Shown: positions 34,663 through 44,262, counted from the first letter of the stretch. The stretch is 46,585 nucleotides of DNA from Vibrio ouci (GCF_004551525.1 NZ_SATR01000036.1:1-46585), one strand, 5' to 3'. Numbers and translations are program-made. The notes: generated from the sequence alone by a model not told the origin.

Positions 34663-36228
34663 ATGCATAACCTTGCTGTTAACTTAGAGCGTAGTGCAGC
34701 GCTTTTCCCTACCAAAGCGGCCCTAAGGATGGGCGATGAAGAAGTCAGTTTCGCATTGTTCGACAAATTGGCGAGTAATGTTGCTGAAAACCTCAAACGA
34801 CTAGGCCTAACTGCCGGAGACAAAGTGGCACTTTCTTGCCCAAATGTGAGTTATTTTCCGATAGTTTATTACGGGATCTTGAAAGCAGGGTGCGTGGTCG
34901 TTCCCCTCAATGTATTGTTTAAAGGTAGAGAAATTGCTTACCACCTGAATGATTCAGAAGCGAAAGCCTACTTCTGTTTTGAAGGTAATGATGAGTTACC
35001 GATCGGTCAGTTTGGTCGACAAGGGTTTGAGCAATCACAACAGTGTCAGTACTTTGTTTCGTTATCTCACCAATGTGACGAAGGTGAATATGCGATAGAA
35101 GATTGGTTCACTGAAGAAAACGTACCTTTTGAGTCCGTCGCACTAAGCAGTAATGATACAGCAGTGATTCTTTATACGTCTGGTACCACAGGGCAGCCTA
35201 AAGGAGCGGAGCTTTCACACTCCAATATGCACAGTAATGCGATGTCTTCTCAGTACTTAATGCGCTTGGAATACAGCGACACCACCATGGCTACACTTCC
35301 TCTCTTTCACAGTTTTGGCCAAACGGTGATGATGAACGCGAGTATTTTGACCGGTTCTACCTTGGTATTGGTTCCCCGCTTTGAGCCGCAATTTGTCATT
35401 GAGCAAATCATCCAACATAAGATCAGCGTGTTTGCTGGTGTACCGACCATGTACATCGCACTGTTAAGAGCAGGTGAGCAATCACCCGAGCAATCAGAAT
35501 TGGTTAAACACAGTTTAAGGCTCGGAGTCTCAGGCGGAGCCTCTATGCCAGTAGAAGTGATTCGTCAGTTTGAACGCCGTTTCGAGCTCCCTGTTCTCGA
35601 AGGTTATGGATTGTCGGAAACGGCGCCTGTCGCGACATTTAACCATATCGATGGGGATAGGTTACCGGGAAGTGTTGGACAGCCGTTATGTGGTCACGTG
35701 ATTAAAATCATTGATGCCAAAGGTGATACGTTATCGGCAGGGGAGCTCGGTGAAGTGTGTATTAAAAGTCCAAGTGTTATGAAAGGTTACTATCGCAGGC
35801 CAGAAGCGACACAGGACTCCATTCGAGACGGCTGGTTTTTAACTGGGGATATCGGGCGTATTGATGAGCATGGCAATTTGTTTATCGTCGATCGCGTCAA
35901 GGACATGATTATTCGTGGTGGGTATAACATTTATCCGCGTGAGGTAGAAGAAGTGCTGATGTGCCACCCTGACGTCGAAATGGTCGCCGTTGTTGGAGAG
36001 CCAGATGAGCGCCTTGGAGAAGAGGTGAATGCGCATGTTGTGCTTCATAGAGACTCACATTGCAACAGCGAGGCTTTGATATCTTGGTGCCGTGAGCAGC
36101 TCGCAGATTACAAATACCCACGTCGCATTTTTATCCGTCAAAGCTTACCCATGACGGCAACGGGAAAAATCCTAAAACGTGAACTTCACGCATTAGATGC
36201 AGAGGAAACCGCTGATGGACAGTTATGA
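34663..36228 (+). CDS. AMP-forming acyl-CoA ligase
   Basis: An ANL-superfamily ligase activating a carboxylate with ATP and CoA. I chose ATG 34663, preceded by AAGGAG six bases upstream, over a TTG start at 34642, giving 521 residues. Motifs are LYTSGTTGQPKGAELSH near 170, GYGLSETAPVATFN, WFLTGDIG, VDRVKDMIIRGGYNIYPREV and the catalytic Lys near 502 in TATGKILKREL. The class fits medium/long-chain fatty acids; the exact substrate is unknown. It overlaps the GMC gene by 14 bp. Confidence 0.93.
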   Translation: MHNLAVNLERSAALFPTKAALRMGDEEVSFALFDKLASNVAENLKRLGLTAGDKVALSCPNVSYFPIVYYGILKAGCVVVPLNVLFKGREIAYHLNDSEAKAYFCFEGNDELPIGQFGRQGFEQSQQCQYFVSLSHQCDEGEYAIEDWFTEENVPFESVALSSNDTAVILYTSGTTGQPKGAELSHSNMHSNAMSSQYLMRLEYSDTTMATLPLFHSFGQTVMMNASILTGSTLVLVPRFEPQFVIEQIIQHKISVFAGVPTMYIALLRAGEQSPEQSELVKHSLRLGVSGGASMPVEVIRQFERRFELPVLEGYGLSETAPVATFNHIDGDRLPGSVGQPLCGHVIKIIDAKGDTLSAGELGEVCIKSPSVMKGYYRRPEATQDSIRDGWFLTGDIGRIDEHGNLFIVDRVKDMIIRGGYNIYPREVEEVLMCHPDVEMVAVVGEPDERLGEEVNAHVVLHRDSHCNSEALISWCREQLADYKYPRRIFIRQSLPMTATGKILKRELHALDAEETADGQL

Positions 36229-37855
36229 TTTTATCGTTGTCGGGGGCGGCTCTGCGGGCTGTGTCTTAGCGTCTCGATTAACAGAAGACCCTCATGTTAG
36301 CGTTTGTTTGCTCGAAGCAGGCGGTAAAGATACCAGCGCGTTTATTCATACTCCGATTGGTATGGTGGCGATGATGCCAACGAAGATAAACAACTGGGGG
36401 TTTGAAACGATTCCGCAACCGGGACTGAACGGGCGCAAAGGCTATCAACCTAGAGGAAAAACCTTAGGCGGTTCTAGTTCAATTAATGCGATGATGTACG
36501 CTCGGGGACACCGCTATGACTATGATTTATGGGAAAGCTTAGGCAACAAAGGCTGGGGCTATGATGACTGCCTGCCGTATTTCAAAAAAGCAGAAAACAA
36601 CGAAGTTCATCATGACCAGTTTCATGGTCAAGGTGGTCCCTTGAATGTGGCTAACCTTCGTTCGCCAAGTGAGCTGCTAGAGCGTTATTTACAAGCTTGC
36701 GAATCGATAGGTGTTCCCCAAAATCATGATATTAATGGCGCAAAGCAATTGGGGGCGATGCCAACGCAAGTTACTCAGTTAAATGGTGAACGCTGTAGCG
36801 CCGCTAAAGCGTACCTCACCCCAAATTTAGCTAGACCTAATCTGACCGTTATCACTAAGGCCACAACTCACAAAGTTCTATTTGAAGGTAAAAAGGCAAC
36901 TGGTGTTGAGTATGGTTTGAAGGGGCAACGCTTTCAGATCAAGTGCACCAAAGAAGTAATATTGTCGGCAGGTGCGTTTGGCTCTCCTCAACTTCTGATG
37001 TTGTCAGGTGTCGGCGCTAAAAAAGATCTCGATGCTCATGGTATTGAGCAAGTTCATGACTTGCCTGGAGTGGGGGAAAATCTACAAGACCATATTGATT
37101 TGGTTCAGACCTATCGTAGCAGTGCCAAACGAGAGACCTTTGGAGTGTCACTGCGAATGGCCGCTGAGATGAGCAAAGCAGTTCCTCAGTGGATGAGGCA
37201 GCGCTGCGGCAAAATGAGCAGTAACTTTGCCGAAGGGATTGGGTTTTTATGTTCAGATACCGATGTACAAGTGCCTGACTTAGAGTTTGTGTTTGTTGTT
37301 GCTGTGGTAGATGATCATGCGCGCAAGATTCATGCGAGCCATGGTTTTAGCTCTCATGTGACCTTATTGCGTCCAAAGAGCGTTGGGACGGTAAAGCTGA
37401 ATAGTGCTAGTCCATATGATCCACCTAGTATCGATCCTGCGTTCTTTAGTCACTCTGAAGATATGGAAGTCATGATTAAGGGTTGGAAGAAACAACATCA
37501 AATGCTAGAGAGTAGGGCGTTTGATGATGTGCGCGGGGAGAATTTTTATCCAGTCGATGCAATGGATGACAAGGCGATAGAAGAAGACATCCGTAATCGA
37601 GCCGATACCCAATATCATCCAGTGGGTACCTGTAAAATGGGCACAGCGGATGACAAGTTTGCTGTGGTAGACAGTAACCTAAATGTATACGGAATGAGTG
37701 GGTTAAGAGTCGTAGACGCTTCAATTATGCCAACGTTAGTTGGAGGCAATACTAACGCGCCCACCATTATGATTGCAGAGAAAGTTGGCGATAGTATCAA
37801 GCAGCAGTATGCCTTGCTAAAACAAACTAACACGGCCGAGTGTGAGCTTGCTTAG
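36215..37855 (+). CDS. GMC-family alcohol/choline dehydrogenase-like flavoprotein
   Basis: 546 residues with the N-terminal FAD-binding motif DFIVVGGGSAGCVLASRL, the GMC signature KTLGGSSSINAMMYARGH, the second signature SAGAFGSPQLLMLSGVG, and C-terminal catalytic region QYHPVGTCKMG plus GGNTNAPTIMIAEK. It resembles AlkJ-type alcohol dehydrogenases as much as choline dehydrogenase (BetA). No betB/betI genes are near, so an aliphatic alcohol role fits better. I chose ATG 36215 (AGAGGAAA upstream) over 36197. Confidence 0.9.
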   Translation: MDSYDFIVVGGGSAGCVLASRLTEDPHVSVCLLEAGGKDTSAFIHTPIGMVAMMPTKINNWGFETIPQPGLNGRKGYQPRGKTLGGSSSINAMMYARGHRYDYDLWESLGNKGWGYDDCLPYFKKAENNEVHHDQFHGQGGPLNVANLRSPSELLERYLQACESIGVPQNHDINGAKQLGAMPTQVTQLNGERCSAAKAYLTPNLARPNLTVITKATTHKVLFEGKKATGVEYGLKGQRFQIKCTKEVILSAGAFGSPQLLMLSGVGAKKDLDAHGIEQVHDLPGVGENLQDHIDLVQTYRSSAKRETFGVSLRMAAEMSKAVPQWMRQRCGKMSSNFAEGIGFLCSDTDVQVPDLEFVFVVAVVDDHARKIHASHGFSSHVTLLRPKSVGTVKLNSASPYDPPSIDPAFFSHSEDMEVMIKGWKKQHQMLESRAFDDVRGENFYPVDAMDDKAIEEDIRNRADTQYHPVGTCKMGTADDKFAVVDSNLNVYGMSGLRVVDASIMPTLVGGNTNAPTIMIAEKVGDSIKQQYALLKQTNTAECELA

Positions 37856-37887
37856 CTAGAGAAAGGCATTCGTTACTGAATAAAAAC

Positions 37888-37920
37888 AAAAGCCGAGGTC
37901 ATGATAACCTCGGCTTTTAT
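37888..37920. terminator. Bidirectional terminator after the GMC gene
   Basis: Arms AAAAGCCGAGGT (37888-37899) and ACCTCGGCTTTT (37907-37918), loop of seven. It separates the convergent GMC gene and ATP-grasp gene. Confidence 0.9.
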
Positions 37921-37940
37921 TATTGAAACCTAACTGCGAA

Positions 37941-38921
37941 CTAGAATTGCGCGGAAGATCCAAACTGTTTAGCAGCGTACTCAACGCGTTCCGCTGGTTT
38001 TGGGTATTCAGCCGGCATGCCGAGGCTTTCAATGTGGTGCAGTCTAGGTAATAGACCTGCACCATTGGCAATTTGAATAGCTAAGCCTGGTCGAGCGTTT
38101 AGCTCAAGGACCATTGGACCTTCATCTCTATCAAGTACCATGTCGGTACCCATATAGCCCAACCCCGTCATTTCCCACGCGCTGGATGCTAGAACTAACA
38201 AACGTTCCCAGTGAGGAACTTGTAGTGTTGATAGATCTTTACCAGTATCAGGGTGGTGAGTGATCGGTTGGTCAAACTGAACCGCTCGAATTGCCTTACC
38301 AGTTGCGATATCAATACCGACGCCAACCGCACCTTGGTGAAGGTTAGCTTTGCCGTCAGACGCCGCCGTTGAGCAGCGCATCATCGCCATGACAGGGTAG
38401 CCCTTAAAGACGATGATACGAACGTCAGGTACACCTTCATAACTGAAGCCTTCGAAGCAATCATCAAACTTAATTAGGTTCTCAACGATAGCTACGTCGT
38501 TCTTACCACCTAGCGAGAACAGTCCTGCTAGTGCGTTACTGATGTGACGTTCTACATCCTCTTTGTTGATAGTGGCACCCGATGGCTTGGTGTACACGCC
38601 ATCTTTATGTGACGTGATAACCAAGATACCTTTACCGCCACTACCTTGAGCTGGCTTGATTACGAAACCAGGCCAATTCTCAACCATCTTATGGATGGTT
38701 CTTACTTCTGCCTGATTACAGATCTTGCCAATCAGCTCGGGTGTGGTTGCACCGTGCTGCTGGGCAATGATCTTGGTTTTTAACTTGTCGTCAACCAAAG
38801 GGTACTTTGAGCGATCATTGTATCGCCCAATGTAACTATGGTTTCGCTGGTTCATGCCCATAATACCTTTATGGCGCAGTTTACCCGGCGAAGTAAATTG
38901 AGAGGTAAAACGTGAAAACAT
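37941..38921 (-). CDS. Alpha-L-glutamate ligase-like ATP-grasp protein
   Basis: A 326-residue RimK-like ATP-grasp enzyme: GFVIKPAQGSGGKGILVI near 85-105, DVRIIVFKGYPVMAMMRC, and the metal-binding end MVLELNARPGLAIQIANGAG. Such enzymes join an amino acid to a carboxylate. No signal peptide, so it is cytosolic. It is the last gene of a three-gene operon, two bases after the transglutaminase/7TM gene. To my recollection databases use the name Rlo (osmotic tolerance) for this set; substrate unknown. Confidence 0.85.
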   Translation of the reverse strand: MFSRFTSQFTSPGKLRHKGIMGMNQRNHSYIGRYNDRSKYPLVDDKLKTKIIAQQHGATTPELIGKICNQAEVRTIHKMVENWPGFVIKPAQGSGGKGILVITSHKDGVYTKPSGATINKEDVERHISNALAGLFSLGGKNDVAIVENLIKFDDCFEGFSYEGVPDVRIIVFKGYPVMAMMRCSTAASDGKANLHQGAVGVGIDIATGKAIRAVQFDQPITHHPDTGKDLSTLQVPHWERLLVLASSAWEMTGLGYMGTDMVLDRDEGPMVLELNARPGLAIQIANGAGLLPRLHHIESLGMPAEYPKPAERVEYAAKQFGSSAQF

Positions 38922-38923
38922 GT

Positions 38924-40429
38924 TTAGTCCTCCGCAAGTGGTTTAAAGCGACGAAGCTCTGTCAAACGGTAACCTGTGTAAGTACCTAGCAGTAGAATAC
39001 CGCCTAGAACGATTAGCTGTAGGCCAATAAAGTTAAACGTTAGGTGCTGAATGTATGGGTTAGTCATTGCAAGGTAAACCAGTACCGCAGTCAGCAGTGA
39101 ACCGCCACCTTGAAGAACAACCTCTTTGGCACCTTCTTCTTCCCATAGGATCGACATACGTTCAATCGTCCAAGACAAGATGATCATTGGGAAGAAGGTA
39201 ATAGATAAACCTTCAGTCAATCCAATCTTAAATGCGACAACTGTAAATACTGAAATGATCATAATTACCGTGATGATCACCGCGGATATTCGTGCAACCA
39301 ACAACAAGTTGAGCTTGGATAGATAACTACGGATAACCAGACCAGTACCGACGATCAGTAAGAAACCAACAATACCCGTCACCAGTTGCGTTTGGACGAA
39401 GGCGACAGCGATCAGTACAGGCATGAATGTGCCCGATGTTTTAAGACCGATGATGACACGTAGGAAAACAACAATGAGTGCACCAATTGGAATCAGCATG
39501 ATGGTCTTAAACATCGCTTGCTCTTCCAGTGGTAGGCTATGAATTGAGAAGTTTAGTAGCCCATCTGCTTCGACTTTCTGCTGAGTTGCTTGAGAAGGAG
39601 AAACATCTTGAGCAATCATCGAGAAGTGAACTTGGCTGTTATTACCGCCAACCACGTCAAGCAGGGAAACATTAGACTCATCCCAAACCAGGATATTTTC
39701 TTTAATCACTTGGTTCGGATCGTTGGCATTAAACAGTACCCAGTTGTTACCATCCCACACTTGGTTCATGTGTTGAATCGTTTGGCGGCGACGGCCATCT
39801 TCTAACTCAATAACGCCAACAACTTTGCTTGGAATCTTCGCATAAGCCAAAATCTTATCGACCGCATCCACTTTAGTCATATGATTGAGGAGCAGAGAGG
39901 CATTCTGGCTGTCGCTGTCGTTGAGAGACTTAATCAGTTCACGTGTAAAGGTGATGTCGTCAGCTGAACGCTGATTTGCGCGTTCAATGACGGCGATTGC
40001 TGCAGCTTCTGCTGGGCCATCAAAGGTCGGTGGCGTGATGTCTCCGCTTGGCGGGATTGGGTCTACATTCGCTTGAGGGTCAACTAGGAATTGAACTTTG
40101 TAGTAAATCGTTTGGGCGCCAGCCGCTTGGCGGTTAGACCATTCAGCGCGTCGGCCAGATTCAGTGTTAATGTAGGAAACACCATAACCTTGTGAAGATG
40201 AAGACTGGTTGATTAGGGTAAAGCCACTTTGTGTATGTGGCGCCGCGAGAGATACTTTAACCGGCTTATCTTGCCCGTTGAACTCTACGCGAGCTTCGAT
40301 ATCCCAAATTTGGCTCGTTTCACCTGGCGTCCAAGGAACACCGTAGTTCTGATGACGAAACATACTTAAGACAATACCAGCAACGATAATCATTGCGACT
40401 GATATATAAAACGGGATTTTTGACGTCAT
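38924..40429 (-). CDS. Inactive transglutaminase fused to polytopic membrane domain
   Basis: 501 residues. A membrane anchor at 7-24 (YISVAMIIVAGIVLSMF) is followed by a periplasmic part with a transglutaminase-like segment (about 155-260). No cysteine is visible at the catalytic site, so the fold is probably non-enzymatic. From about 300 come roughly seven hydrophobic helices (for example TIMLIPIGALIVVFLRVIIG and QLIVLGGILLLGTYTGY). The pattern matches the 'inactive transglutaminase plus 7TM' family. It may bind a peptide ligand outside and work with the ATP-grasp ligase inside. Confidence 0.85.
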   Translation of the reverse strand: MTSKIPFYISVAMIIVAGIVLSMFRHQNYGVPWTPGETSQIWDIEARVEFNGQDKPVKVSLAAPHTQSGFTLINQSSSSQGYGVSYINTESGRRAEWSNRQAAGAQTIYYKVQFLVDPQANVDPIPPSGDITPPTFDGPAEAAAIAVIERANQRSADDITFTRELIKSLNDSDSQNASLLLNHMTKVDAVDKILAYAKIPSKVVGVIELEDGRRRQTIQHMNQVWDGNNWVLFNANDPNQVIKENILVWDESNVSLLDVVGGNNSQVHFSMIAQDVSPSQATQQKVEADGLLNFSIHSLPLEEQAMFKTIMLIPIGALIVVFLRVIIGLKTSGTFMPVLIAVAFVQTQLVTGIVGFLLIVGTGLVIRSYLSKLNLLLVARISAVIITVIMIISVFTVVAFKIGLTEGLSITFFPMIILSWTIERMSILWEEEGAKEVVLQGGGSLLTAVLVYLAMTNPYIQHLTFNFIGLQLIVLGGILLLGTYTGYRLTELRRFKPLAED

Positions 40430-40446
40430 AAGCTTACGCTACCTTA

Positions 40447-41190
40447 TTATTTTTTTGGGACTTCCGTGTGGATGTATTTTTTGCTTACATCAACCATCGC
40501 AATATCTCTAATGAATTCACGGCCTAAGAGCACAGGATGGCTCATTTGAGAACGGTCTGCCAATGTAAATTGTGCTTTTTCATGGATTTTTCCGAGTTTA
40601 ACCCATAACTCAACGACTGCGCGTCTTTCAACGTCTTCGGTGGTTGATTGACGGATTTTCACGAATCGAACGATAGGTGCTTCAATCCAATTGGTATCGT
40701 TGAGTTCTCTATCGCCATCAGACAGGTGGAATCGAACCCAGTTCTTGCCATTGCGTTCGAACTGTTCAATGTCTACGGCATTTAATGATGAAGTTGCTGC
40801 GCCGGTATCTACGCGCGCATCAAAAGATTGTTTAATCGAGTCGATTGTTACTGACTCGACTTCGCCAAGGATAATTCCATGAGTGGGAGTTTGAGCAACC
40901 GGTGCAGGAGCGGGGATCACTACCGGCTCTGGCTTTTTACGAACTTCTTCTAATGCTTCTTGCTTGAAGGCATTCAGTTGCTGTTCTAAATCATGAACCT
41001 GATCTTCGAGGCTTTCGATGTAATCAGATTGATTGCTTAGCTGTAAATTTAGGTTTTCATATTGATTGGTTAGATTTGCTTCAGAGGCTTGAATTGCCGC
41101 TAAGGTTTCTTGGTGATATTGCGTACTGTTAGTCAGGGTACAGCCTGAAAGTACCAGCATCGCCATAATAGGGGTCAATCTTTTCAACAT
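40447..41190 (-). CDS. Retropepsin-like lipoprotein (RimK/LysX-associated protease family)
   Basis: 247 residues. It starts with a lipoprotein signal ending LVLSGC (Cys17), then a coiled coil (about 25-85), a proline-rich linker (PEPVVIPAPAPVA) and a protease domain with DTGAATSSL and HPVLLGREFI. DTGA is the aspartic retropepsin motif, although the family has been labelled an ATP-dependent zinc protease. It is the first gene of the operon, 17 bp before the transglutaminase/7TM gene. Confidence 0.85.
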   Translation of the reverse strand: MLKRLTPIMAMLVLSGCTLTNSTQYHQETLAAIQASEANLTNQYENLNLQLSNQSDYIESLEDQVHDLEQQLNAFKQEALEEVRKKPEPVVIPAPAPVAQTPTHGIILGEVESVTIDSIKQSFDARVDTGAATSSLNAVDIEQFERNGKNWVRFHLSDGDRELNDTNWIEAPIVRFVKIRQSTTEDVERRAVVELWVKLGKIHEKAQFTLADRSQMSHPVLLGREFIRDIAMVDVSKKYIHTEVPKK

Positions 41191-41309
41191 TGATAAACCT
41201 GAATGAATTTAAATTGAAGATAAATAACAAGTTTAGCGTATAAAATTTGCCGCAAACAAGTGGTTGTGTGGCCTAAGCTCTCAAAAAATGAGGAATAAGT
41301 GGTATACGC

Positions 41310-41338
41310 AAAAAAATAAGGATGCATTGCATCCTTAT
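41310..41338 (-). terminator. Terminator after cmoB
   Basis: Arms ATAAGGATGC (41316-41325) and GCATCCTTAT (41329-41338). On the minus strand it is followed by seven T. Confidence 0.85.
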
Positions 41339-41430
41339 CATTGTATGGGGGATTAAACATAAGAGAAACGGTTTGATACTCGAGTTGAGTTAACTCTTTG
41401 TCAATTTGTCCGTTTCACTCACATTTCCGA

Positions 41431-42402
41431 CTAAGGTTTAGTAGCAACCAGTACCGCGCGACGTGGCGCTGGGTGCCCCTCAACTGTCTTAGACGGGTCG
41501 TTAGGGTCTAAGTAATCTGGTAATGAGTTATGCGTCATCCAATCGGTGGTACGTTGCTCATCGGTTGACGTCACGTTTTCATCGACAATTCGAACATCTT
41601 CAAAGCCGACATTTTCTAGCCATACCTTCAAGGCGCGAGCCGACGGGAAGAAATAGACATTACGCATTTGCGCGTAACGATCGACAGGAACAAGCACAGA
41701 CGTTTCATCGCCTTCAATCACCAAGGTTTCTAGTATTAGCTCGCCGCCTGAAACTAACTGGTTTTTAAGCTGAATGAGGTGATCCAGTGGTGAGCAGCGG
41801 TGATAAAGCACACCCATGCTAAACACAGTATCAAACGCTTCAAGTTTTGGCAGTTGCTCAATACCTAATGGCAGAAGGTGCGCACGTTGATCGCCGCCCA
41901 TTAGTTTGCGGATAGCTTCAAACTGAATCAAAAATAGGTGTGATGGGTCGATACCAACAGTGAGGCGCGCGCCTTCACCTAGCATACGCCACATGTGGTA
42001 GCCATTGCCGCAACCTACATCTAACACACTACGATTTTTTAGCGGAGAGATATGCGGTAGTACACGATCCCACTTCCAGTCGCTGCGCCATTCGGTGTCA
42101 ATATGAATGCCGTGCACTGTGTATGGACCTTTACGCCAAGGGTGGAAGGTACGCAGTAGGCTCTCTAACTTTTTAATTTCACCAGTATGGAATGGGGTGT
42201 CGTTGGTCAGCATCACCGCATTTTTGATATCAATTTGATCTGGGTGACCTTCTGGGATTTTATTGAGTGCTTTTAGCCAACGGCCGAAATCACCATGTTC
42301 AGCGTTTTGCCAATCTGTCAGTTGCTGAGGTAGCACATTAAGCCAAGGTTGTAGACGAGTATCTTGGGCAATAAGTTGGAAAAAGTTAGCAAAATTAAAC
42401 AT
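41431..42402 (-). CDS. cmoB: tRNA U34 carboxymethyltransferase CmoB
   Basis: It transfers the carboxymethyl group from carboxy-SAM to 5-hydroxyuridine at tRNA position 34, giving cmo5U. The 323 residues match E. coli CmoB (323), with LDVGCGNGYHMWRMLGEGA near 125, FSMGVLYHRCSPLDHL and the N-terminal WLNVLPQQL region. It is 84 bp after cmoA on the same strand. Confidence 0.97.
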   Translation of the reverse strand: MFNFANFFQLIAQDTRLQPWLNVLPQQLTDWQNAEHGDFGRWLKALNKIPEGHPDQIDIKNAVMLTNDTPFHTGEIKKLESLLRTFHPWRKGPYTVHGIHIDTEWRSDWKWDRVLPHISPLKNRSVLDVGCGNGYHMWRMLGEGARLTVGIDPSHLFLIQFEAIRKLMGGDQRAHLLPLGIEQLPKLEAFDTVFSMGVLYHRCSPLDHLIQLKNQLVSGGELILETLVIEGDETSVLVPVDRYAQMRNVYFFPSARALKVWLENVGFEDVRIVDENVTSTDEQRTTDWMTHNSLPDYLDPNDPSKTVEGHPAPRRAVLVATKP

Positions 42403-42486
42403 AGTTTTTCACTGAGTTGGTCGTTAAAAAATTAATTATGTCATTCCCTACACTAGGGGACGAAAGCGATAGATAATTTGCGAAGT

Positions 42487-43224
42487 TTATTTTATCGCGA
42501 ACATCGAACCGAAGTTAAAACACTGGAACCACACGTCGTAACTGCTGAAGCCGATTTTAGCAAAGCGTTCTTTGTGTTCTTTCTTAGAATCTGGACGCAT
42601 TACATTTTCAATCGCGCTGCGTTTTTGGCTGATTTCGAGTTCGCTGTAACCGTTAGCACGTTTAAAGTCGTGATGCAGATCGATCAATAGTTCGTTAGAT
42701 GCTTGATCTTCAAATACAAATTTTTCCGATAAGATCAAAATGCCGCCTGGGCGAAGACCGGCATAGATTTTTTCTAGCAGCGTGTAACGATCTTCTGGCG
42801 ATAGGAATTGCAGCGTAAAGTTAAGCACAACCACAGAGGCATTATTAATGTCGATATCGCGAATGTCAGCTTCAACCACATCAACCGGAGTATCACTGCG
42901 GTAGGCGTTAACGTGTAACTTACAACGTTCAACCATCGCTGATGAATTATCGACGGCGATGATTTGACAACCTTCTTGCTGAATATGACGACGCATTGAT
43001 AAGGTTGCAGCACCCAGAGAACAACCCAAGTCGTAAACATTTGAGTGTGGTTTAACAAATCGCTCAGCCAGCATGCCGATAGCAGAAATGATATTGCTAT
43101 AACCAGGAACAGAGCGCTGAATCATGTCGGGGAACACTTCCGCAACACGCTCGTCAAAGGTGAAATCCCCAATTTTATCGATTGGAGCCGAAAAAATAGT
43201 ATCTGGATTGCTCTTAGGGTTCAT
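42487..43224 (-). CDS. cmoA: Carboxy-SAM synthase CmoA
   Basis: It converts SAM and prephenate to carboxy-SAM, the donor for CmoB. I chose ATG 43224 over an in-frame ATG at 43278, since MNPKSNPDTIFSAPIDKIGD matches the family start; this gives 245 residues (E. coli 247). The SAM-binding segment is NVYDLGCSLGAATLSMRRHI. It is transcribed ahead of cmoB. Confidence 0.96.
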   Translation of the reverse strand: MNPKSNPDTIFSAPIDKIGDFTFDERVAEVFPDMIQRSVPGYSNIISAIGMLAERFVKPHSNVYDLGCSLGAATLSMRRHIQQEGCQIIAVDNSSAMVERCKLHVNAYRSDTPVDVVEADIRDIDINNASVVVLNFTLQFLSPEDRYTLLEKIYAGLRPGGILILSEKFVFEDQASNELLIDLHHDFKRANGYSELEISQKRSAIENVMRPDSKKEHKERFAKIGFSSYDVWFQCFNFGSMFAIK

Positions 43225-43337
43225 AACTCTGTTCTCATAACTATCAAAGCATGGCGGTATAGCTTGTGCATCTGCCACAAAAAGGCGCGTATTTTATGAG
43301 AAATTCGTCGCCATGTCATGTTCTGTCGCTGAATAGC

Positions 43338-44219
43338 TTAAAACATCTGTATTTGAGCATTGCCGTTACCACCAGGAAACTCAGCTAAGTCAGGCAGTTC
43401 GGCATGTAATTGCAATTGGCTGTAGAGTTTCGCGGCGAGCTCAGGAGCAATCAGATTGTCTGAGGTATGAATCATCAAATAAGGCTGTTTCCCTTTTGCG
43501 ATCCATTGCGGCAATTTTGTCAGCCAAGGTGTAAAGAAGGAATGGTTGAGCGCCTCTTCAGGATGGCCGATAAAGCGAATCAGCGGGTTATTTCCGGTCG
43601 CGATGGCATGAACCGGCACTCTTGGTTTCTTCTGTTGAGCATCTAACAGGGATTCATAGTGAGGGTGGGTCGAGGTGATTTGTTCAGAGAACACCGGGCG
43701 ACTGTCCATAATGATGCGATCAAACCCTTTTTCCACTAACCATTGATTTAACCGTTTTTCATCGTCTCCCTTGTCAAAGAAAGCGGGGTGACGGACTTCG
43801 ACGCCAATAGGAAAATTGGGTGGAAACAAGGCGCAAAAACGCTTTAGTTGTTCAAGGTTTTGCGGACCAAATGCGGCGGGTAACTGTATTGTCCACTGAC
43901 CAATTCGTTCGTGCAGTGGTTCCATAATCGCCATAAAACTTTTCAATTCACTTTGACAACCTTGCAGCATTTGTTGGTGAGTAATGTGCTGCGGCAGTTT
44001 AAACGTGAAACGAAACTTATCGTGAGTTGCGGCGTGCCAGTTTCTGACCGTTGTCGTGTTGGGTGTGGCGTAAAATGTGGTGTTGCCTTCAACCGTATGA
44101 AAGACACTGGCGTACTTTTCCAGCCTTTGGCTTGGCTGAGTGCCGCGGCCATAAAAGCTTTGTTGCCATTGATTGTTGGACCACATGGTGAGGCCTAGGC
44201 GAATTGGATAAAGGTGCAT
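43338..44219 (-). CDS. yecE: YecE family protein (DUF72)
   Basis: A 293-residue TIM-barrel-like DUF72 protein. Typical segments are IRLGLTMWSNNQW, FHTVEGNTTFYATP, RFTFKLPQHITH and VEVRHPAFF. Function is unknown. The gene lies beside cmoAB and aspS here and in E. coli. It is divergent from aspS. Confidence 0.92.
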   Translation of the reverse strand: MHLYPIRLGLTMWSNNQWQQSFYGRGTQPSQRLEKYASVFHTVEGNTTFYATPNTTTVRNWHAATHDKFRFTFKLPQHITHQQMLQGCQSELKSFMAIMEPLHERIGQWTIQLPAAFGPQNLEQLKRFCALFPPNFPIGVEVRHPAFFDKGDDEKRLNQWLVEKGFDRIIMDSRPVFSEQITSTHPHYESLLDAQQKKPRVPVHAIATGNNPLIRFIGHPEEALNHSFFTPWLTKLPQWIAKGKQPYLMIHTSDNLIAPELAAKLYSQLQLHAELPDLAEFPGGNGNAQIQMF

Positions 44220-44262
44220 ATTTGTTATTACGGTTCACATGAATACGAGTTGCGCGAGAGTT

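Noticed and set aside
36215..37855. Calling the GMC gene betA (choline dehydrogenase)
   Set aside because: No betaine aldehyde dehydrogenase, betI or choline transporter nearby; the acyl-CoA ligase partner suggests another substrate.
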